A stretch of DNA of 9,898 nt from an uncultured Collinsella sp. (GTDB taxonomy: Bacteria > Actinomycetota > Coriobacteriia > Coriobacteriales > Coriobacteriaceae), in contig CABUCQ010000075.1 in assembly GCA_902490095.1 (NCBI GenBank), positions 1 to 9,898 on the forward strand, written 5' to 3'. The number at the start of each line of letters is the position of its first letter. Position 1 is the stretch's first letter. The position numbers and the translations under genes are program-made. The notes beneath the pieces were generated by a model that ran no database searches, was not told where the DNA came from, and worked only from the letters and a program-made list of their open reading frames with translations. Below, piece by piece: positions 6,040-9,898 of the stretch.

Positions 6040-6786
6040 ATGGAAAAGCTGGGAGTTATCGGTGGCATGGGCGCCGAGGCCACGTCGTATTACTACGACC
6101 AGGTGGTGCGTCATACGGCTGCTGCCTGCGATCAGGAACATATCGACATGGTGGTGCTCTCCAAGTCGACCATGCCCGACCGCACGCTGGCCATTAAGAC
6201 CGGCGAGCATGCCAAGCTGCTGGCGACCATGAAAGAGTGTGCCCAGGCACTCGAGTCGCTGGGCTGCGCGCACATTGCCATTCCCTGCAACACGTCGCAC
6301 TACTTCTACGACCAGATCCAGTCGTTTACGAAGGTGCCGATTATCCACATGCCGCGTGAGTCGGTGCGCTATGCCCTTGCGGGTGCGGTGATGGGGGAGT
6401 GCGAGTTCGACCCCAACCTGAGTATGCCGGCCGAGCCGGTGCACAAGATTGGCATCATGGGCACCGATGGCACCGTGGGCGCGGGCGTCTACGGCCGCGA
6501 ATGTAAGGCTGCGGGTGTTGAGGTCGTCTATCCCAGCGAGAAACGTCAGAACGATGTGATGTCGCTTATCTACGATGATGTGAAGGCCGGACGTGAGCCC
6601 GATATGGATAAGTTCGACCGCGTGATGTGGGAGTTTGCCCGTAGCGGCTGCGACCGCGTCATTCTGGCCTGCACCGAGCTCTCGGTGCTGCAAAAGTACC
6701 GAGAGATGCCCGAGATCACCCTCGACGCCATGGATGTCCTGGTGCGCGAATCCATCATCCGCAGCGGCGCCCCCTACCGCCTCTAG
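6040..6786 (+). CDS. Aspartate/glutamate racemase family protein, probable aspartate racemase
   Basis: A 248-residue cytoplasmic PLP-independent racemase, starting at the ATG at 6040, preceded by a strong AAGGAGG (6 bases upstream). The open frame runs back to 5956 but those 28 codons lack an RBS and cross the hairpin. The N-terminus MEKLGVIGGMGAEAT (1-15) is the family's substrate-loop motif. The two catalytic cysteines are present: C83 in IPCNTSHYF and C211 in LACTELS; these abstract and donate the alpha proton on opposite faces. GIMGTDGTV (about 144-152) opens the second half. In the Asp/Glu racemase family this layout is typical of aspartate racemases. It would supply D-Asp to the ligase encoded just upstream (84-bp gap). 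Glutamate specificity (MurI) is less likely given the neighbour and the IGGMG form, but cannot be excluded. Confidence 0.85.
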   Translation: MEKLGVIGGMGAEATSYYYDQVVRHTAAACDQEHIDMVVLSKSTMPDRTLAIKTGEHAKLLATMKECAQALESLGCAHIAIPCNTSHYFYDQIQSFTKVPIIHMPRESVRYALAGAVMGECEFDPNLSMPAEPVHKIGIMGTDGTVGAGVYGRECKAAGVEVVYPSEKRQNDVMSLIYDDVKAGREPDMDKFDRVMWEFARSGCDRVILACTELSVLQKYREMPEITLDAMDVLVRESIIRSGAPYRL

Positions 6787-6798
6787 CTTCCGACCCGC

Positions 6799-6843
6799 CA
6801 AAAAGGGACAGGTTAATTTCGGTAGGTTTTATCTGGTGAAACA
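6799..6843. repeat. Possible REP-like remnant after the racemase gene
   Basis: The A-rich gaps (aaaaagggacaggttaattt, 6800-6819) followed by tttatctggtgaaacag look unlike the flanking GC-rich DNA. The gggac...ttaa composition recalls the gggacg...cttaaa arm of the inverted repeat at 9421-9464. Such fragments are typical of intergenic repeat families, but copy number cannot be judged from one window. Confidence 0.25.
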
Positions 6844-6845
6844 GT

Positions 6846-6883
6846 AAAGGCCTCGGCTCGTTTGGTGCGAGCCGAGACCTTTT
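6846..6883. terminator. Bidirectional terminator between racemase and EcfT genes
   Basis: aaaggcctcggctcg (6846-6860) pairs with cgagccgagacctttt (6868-6883) with a single mismatch (a G-U wobble on the minus strand) around a 7-base loop. The plus strand ends in TTTT, and the minus strand ends in ccTTTactgttt. It serves the racemase (+) and the transporter operon (-). Confidence 0.85.
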
Positions 6884-6911
6884 GCGTTGGGCGGTTGCTG
6901 TCGGTGATGAA

Positions 6912-7658
6912 CTAGAACAGGAAGCCGATGGCGATGAGGGCGATGCTGACGATGAGCACGGCGATGTCTAGGCCCTTGATGGGGTAGCGCTTGTACGAGC
7001 TGGCGCGCGTACGCAGATAGAAGCCGCGCTGTTCTGCCGCCAAGGCTGTGGCATCGGTCTTGCCCACGCTCGAGATGAGCAGTGGCACGCACAGTGGCAG
7101 CATGAGCTTGAGCTTCTTGATGGGGTTCTTGGTGTCGTACTCGACGCCGCGTGCGGTCTGCGCCTCCATGATGGCGTTCATCTCCTGACCAAACACCGGC
7201 ACAAAGCGCAGCGCCGTGGTAAAGGTGAAGGCATAGCGATACGGCACGTGCAGCACCTCGACGCAGGCGTTGGCAAGGTCGTTGAGCTTGGTCACCATGA
7301 GCATGAGGATGAGTGGCAACGCCACGCCCAGCAGGCGCAGACAGGCCTTTGATCCGGTGGCGAGCCCCGTGTCGGTAACGAAGCCCCATACCACATTGCC
7401 GTCGCGCATAAATGCCAACTGGAGCAACAACATGATGAGCGCGAGCGGAATCAGCAACTTGAGCAGCGAGAACAGGCGATCAACGACGCCGGCGTAGGCG
7501 CCCAGCGCAAAGGTGAGTGCCAAAAAGCCCAACAGCGCAACATAGGTGTCGGACAAAAAGATGCCGATAATGATGGCGGCGGCAAGGCCCAGTTTGACGA
7601 CCGGGTTCAGGCGATGCAGCAGCGTATCGCCCGGCATATAGTCGATGACGTTAACCAC
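6912..7658 (-). CDS. ecfT: ECF transporter transmembrane component EcfT
   Basis: A 248-residue integral membrane protein, the T component that couples ATP hydrolysis to the substrate-binding S component. Hydrophobic helices: about 22-36, 40-58, 65-83, 105-123, and 228-248, with a long cytoplasmic coupling region between. The N-terminal DYMPGDTLLHRLNPVVKL matches the usual EcfT opening. The two coupling motifs are visible: QTARG (167-171) and AEQRGF (208-213); the canonical pair is A-R-G in both, so the second has Gln before Arg. The start is GTG (7658), and the gene overlaps the end of the ATPase gene by 8 nt, so translation is probably coupled; a GAGGAG lies 10 bases upstream. The hairpin 3' of it ends the operon. 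Confidence 0.92.
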   Translation of the reverse strand: MVNVIDYMPGDTLLHRLNPVVKLGLAAAIIIGIFLSDTYVALLGFLALTFALGAYAGVVDRLFSLLKLLIPLALIMLLLQLAFMRDGNVVWGFVTDTGLATGSKACLRLLGVALPLILMLMVTKLNDLANACVEVLHVPYRYAFTFTTALRFVPVFGQEMNAIMEAQTARGVEYDTKNPIKKLKLMLPLCVPLLISSVGKTDATALAAEQRGFYLRTRASSYKRYPIKGLDIAVLIVSIALIAIGFLF

Positions 7659-9402
7659 GGCGGACCATCTCCTCGGTAATGCGGACGATATCGGTGACCT
7701 CGCTCACCTGCGCAAAAGCGGAGGAGACGGAGGATGCCAGGCGGCGCGAGAGCTCAATGATCTGGGGCGGCTCCACGTAGGCACGCTGCATGAGCTCAAT
7801 ATTCGAGAACAGCTCGTGTGTGCGTCCGCGGTCGAGGATATGGCCGTCGGCCATCACAACGATGCGCTCGGCAAAGTCGGAAACGACTTCCATATCGTGA
7901 CAGACCATGATCACGGCACAGCCGCGTTCGGCCATGGTGCGCACCGTTTCCATGACGGTCATGCACTCTCGGTAGTCAAAGCCGCTCGTGGGCTCGTCGA
8001 GCACGACGATTTTGGGTTCAACAACTACGACGGAGGCGAGCGCCACCATTTGTCGCTGGCCGCGCGAAAGCGAGAAAGGCGCCTCGTCGGCGGGCAGGCC
8101 AAAGCGGTCGATGACGAGCTGGGCACGGCGCAGGGCTTCGGCGCGGTCGATACCGGCGAGCTCCAAGCCAAAGGCAACCTCGTCGAGCACGGTATCCTTG
8201 CAGATCTGGCGGTCGGGGTTTTGGAAGAGGGTCGCGACCTCGCGGGCAATGCGGCTCGTGGGAACGGTTGCAGTATCCAGTCCCGTGACGCGCACGCTGC
8301 CCGAGGCGGGCTTAAGCAGGCCCGTGAGCAGCTTGGTGAGCGTGGTCTTGCCGGCACCGTTCTGGCCGACGATGCCCACGAGCTCGCCAGGATAGAGCGT
8401 CAGGCTAAGGTCGTGTACGGCGGCGCCGCCGTTGGGATAGGCAAACTCAACATGGTCGAAGGTGAGTACGGGTTCGGCATCCTTGGCATGAGGACGCAAC
8501 GACGGTGCATGCGGGGAACCGGCGGGCGCCTGGGCTTCGATGGCAGCGTGTGCGGGGTCGACGATACCCGAAATCAGACACTCGGCTTCGTCGACATCCA
8601 AGCAAGGGGTGCCGCTTGCCAGACCATCGGCCTCGAGACTATTGAAGATGCGTGTGACACGGGGACAGTCGACGCCAATGGTGCGAAGCTCATCGGTGTG
8701 TGCGAAGACCTCGTGCGGCTCGCCCTGCAGTGCGATTTCGCCATGGTTGAGCACGAGCACGCGGTTGCAGTACTCCGAGAGCAGGGCGACCTTTTGCTCA
8801 ACGACGACGATGGTGATTCCAAGTATGCGGTTTGCCTCACGCAGCGTCTCGAAGACCAGCGTGGAGCTGGCGGGGTCGAGTGCCGCGGTGGGCTCGTCGA
8901 GAACCAAGACGCGCGGACGCATGGCGAGGATGGCGGCGATGGCTACCTTTTGCTTCTGTCCGCCCGAGAGGGTGGCGATCTCGCGGTCGCGCAGGTCGCT
9001 GATGCCGACGGTCTCGAGCGTTTCGCTCACGCGCTGCTCGATCTGGTCGTGGGGAACGCCAAAGTTCTCGAGGCCAAAGAGCATCTCGTCCTCGACGACC
9101 GAAGCGACCATCTGCGTGTCGATATCCTGCAGCACACTGCCGACGATTTGCGACACGTCGGTGAGCGAGGCTTCGCAGGTGTCGTGGCCGTCAACCATGA
9201 CGGCCCCAAAGAACGTGCCGGTGTAGTGGTGGGGCACGGCACTCGACAGGCAGGCGGCAAGCGTGGACTTGCCGGCGCCCGAGGGCCCGATGATGCCGAT
9301 GAAATCTCCCTTGTTCACGCTGAGCGAGATGTGGCTGAGCGCCTGCTCGGTCTGCGTGCCATAGGAGAACGAGACATCGTCGACGTTGATGATCGTTTCC
9401 AT
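7651..9402 (-). CDS. ECF transporter ATPase with two fused NBDs
   Basis: A 583-residue protein carrying both ATPase domains, equivalent to EcfA1 plus EcfA2. NBD1 (about 1-255): Walker A GPSGAGKST (39-47), Q-loop LQDIDTQ (91-97), signature LSGGQ (145-149), Walker B VLVLDEP (165-171). Its switch position reads VVVEQK (199-204), so the usual H-loop histidine is Gln203. A linker (about 256-311) with Pro/Ala/His joins NBD2 (about 312-560): Walker A GQNGAGKTT (346-354), Q-loop FQNPDRQ (393-399), signature LSRGQ (445-449), Walker B IVVLDEP (465-471), switch His502. The last 45 residues are a non-NBD tail. ATG at 9402 with AAAGG 5 bases upstream. It powers uptake of a vitamin, metal or other small molecule; the substrate is set by the S component. 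Confidence 0.93.
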   Translation of the reverse strand: METIINVDDVSFSYGTQTEQALSHISLSVNKGDFIGIIGPSGAGKSTLAACLSSAVPHHYTGTFFGAVMVDGHDTCEASLTDVSQIVGSVLQDIDTQMVASVVEDEMLFGLENFGVPHDQIEQRVSETLETVGISDLRDREIATLSGGQKQKVAIAAILAMRPRVLVLDEPTAALDPASSTLVFETLREANRILGITIVVVEQKVALLSEYCNRVLVLNHGEIALQGEPHEVFAHTDELRTIGVDCPRVTRIFNSLEADGLASGTPCLDVDEAECLISGIVDPAHAAIEAQAPAGSPHAPSLRPHAKDAEPVLTFDHVEFAYPNGGAAVHDLSLTLYPGELVGIVGQNGAGKTTLTKLLTGLLKPASGSVRVTGLDTATVPTSRIAREVATLFQNPDRQICKDTVLDEVAFGLELAGIDRAEALRRAQLVIDRFGLPADEAPFSLSRGQRQMVALASVVVVEPKIVVLDEPTSGFDYRECMTVMETVRTMAERGCAVIMVCHDMEVVSDFAERIVVMADGHILDRGRTHELFSNIELMQRAYVEPPQIIELSRRLASSVSSAFAQVSEVTDIVRITEEMVRRG

Positions 9403-9420
9403 GGATACCTTTCATAGCTA

Positions 9421-9489
9421 TTGGGGACGTTCTTAAATGACCAGTTGTTTAAGACCGTCCCCAAAAAAGCTCGTTGTTTGGGACGGTCT
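9421..9489. repeat. Inverted-repeat element upstream of the ECF ATPase gene
   Basis: ttggggacgttcttaaa (9421-9437) pairs with tttaagaccgtccccaa (9448-9464) over 17 bp with one mismatch and a 10-base loop. A third arm, gggacggtct (9480-9489), is exactly complementary to agaccgtccc (9452-9461), so two alternative hairpins are possible. Composition differs from the neighbours and recalls REP/MITE-like intergenic elements. Its first base lies 18 bp upstream of the ATPase start codon. No transposase is present. Confidence 0.5.
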
Positions 9490-9509
9490 TTGGTGGTGAA
9501 GCACGGAGA

Positions 9510-9610
9510 CGGCTTTACGAGGGGCCCCAGGTTGGCGCGAAAGAGGAGCGAAGCGTACTTGGGTGCGCGAGCGACGAATGAACGCCAAGATGGGGTGGCT
9601 CATAAAGCCG
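9510..9610. repeat. Imperfect long inverted repeat with inner hairpin (structured RNA or repeat)
   Basis: Arms 9510-9537 and 9583-9610 are complementary over 28 positions with six mismatches. Inside, gcgtac (9553-9558) and gtgcgc (9563-9568) form a second hairpin with a TTGG loop. The outer stem starts 7 bp past the S-component stop codon. The conserved-looking unpaired parts (gcgaaagaggagcgaag) suggest either a dispersed repeat or an RNA element. I recognise no known riboswitch class; function unknown. Confidence 0.4.
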
Positions 9611-9616
9611 AGCGGG

Positions 9617-9898
9617 TTAGTTGAGCTTGAGGGCCTTCTGGATGGGCAGGTAGAGGGCGCCGACCAGGATGGCGTTAAAGACGGCGGTCATGGCGACGAC
9701 AGGTAGCATAGCGGCAGCGAGCTCGCCCACCACGCCGAGCATAGCCATCTTGATGACCATGAAGATAACGCCCGAGACAAAGGTGGTCACGAAGGTGGCG
9801 ACAATAGCGACAGCGGGCTTAACCTGGCCCTTCTTGCCGGCGGCGTTGACGATGGCGGCCATGAGCATGGCGGCGATGCCCTCGGCGGCAAAATCGAT
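9617..9898 (-). CDS. ECF transporter S component (3' part; 5' end outside window)
   Basis: The last 93 codons of a membrane protein whose frame stays open to the window edge. The visible part begins IDFAAEGIAAM, then MAAIVNAAGKKGQ, a long hydrophobic stretch (ATFVTTFVSGVIFMVIKMAML), a short loop (GVVGELAAA) and a final helix (LPVVAMTAVFNAILVGALYLPIQKALKLN). The layout and the position just upstream of an ECF ATPase and EcfT gene point to the substrate-binding S component of a dedicated (group I) ECF transporter. The missing N-terminal half holds the helices that define the ligand family, so the substrate cannot be named. Alternative: another small multi-pass membrane protein cotranscribed with the transporter. 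Confidence 0.65.
   Translation of the reverse strand: MDFAAEGIAAMLMAAIVNAAGKKGQVKPAVAIVATFVTTFVSGVIFMVIKMAMLGVVGELAAAMLPVVAMTAVFNAILVGALYLPIQKALKLN

Noticed and set aside
4681..6801. Long minus-strand frames opposite the ligase and racemase (4681-5487, 5539-6801)
   Set aside because: Overlap genes with clear catalytic motifs; translations are His/Val/Leu-rich shadows.
7645..9417. 590-codon open frame on the + strand opposite the ECF ATPase
   Set aside because: It is an antisense shadow of a high-GC gene with all ABC motifs; no recognisable domain and no RBS.
9510..9610. Known riboswitch (cobalamin, TPP, FMN) upstream of the ECF ATPase
   Set aside because: I could not see the conserved core motifs of these classes; left as an unnamed structured element.
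9421..9624. 67-codon + strand ORF across the intergenic repeats
   Set aside because: Non-ATG start, no RBS, translation consists of the inverted-repeat sequence.

Overview
The window looks like chromosome from a moderately high-GC member of the Coriobacteriia (Actinomycetota), most like Collinsella. That assignment rests on the style of the predicted proteins, the gene set (a membrane-anchored kinase paired with a small HTH protein, a D-aspartate ligase-like ATP-grasp enzyme beside an aspartate racemase, an ECF transporter with a fused ATPase) and the promoter-like boxes. It is inference; no rRNA or marker gene is present.

Left part (1-2465, + strand): a small membrane-anchored FxLYD-domain protein whose ribosome binding site lies inside a perfect 14-bp inverted repeat; a 140-residue HTH protein; and a serine/threonine kinase with three C-terminal membrane helices. 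A strong hairpin (2442-2465) separates the kinase from the convergent peptidoglycan-hydrolase gene.

Middle (2476-4698): a secreted coiled-coil protein with a lysozyme-like C-terminal domain (- strand), preceded by about 230 bp of gene-free DNA rich in palindromes, and a MOSC-domain protein (- strand). A 222-bp divergent intergenic region precedes the next gene.

Cell-wall pair (4699-6786, + strand): an ATP-grasp carboxylate-amine ligase of the D-aspartate ligase type followed by an aspartate/glutamate racemase. Together they can be read as making D-Asp and attaching it to a peptidoglycan precursor. A near-perfect hairpin at 6846-6883 ends this block and the opposing transporter operon.

Right part (6912-9898, - strand): an ECF-type ABC transporter in the order S component (cut by the window edge), double-NBD ATPase, EcfT. 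The ATPase and EcfT genes overlap by 8 nt. Between the S component and the ATPase lie about 214 bp of non-coding DNA holding two separate inverted-repeat structures. The ATPase appears to have one consensus and one degenerate ATP site.

No tRNA, rRNA, CRISPR array, insertion sequence or phage gene was seen. The most interesting items are the HTH/kinase pair, the RBS-sequestering hairpin, the palindrome cluster upstream of the hydrolase, the D-Asp pair and the structured elements inside the transporter operon.
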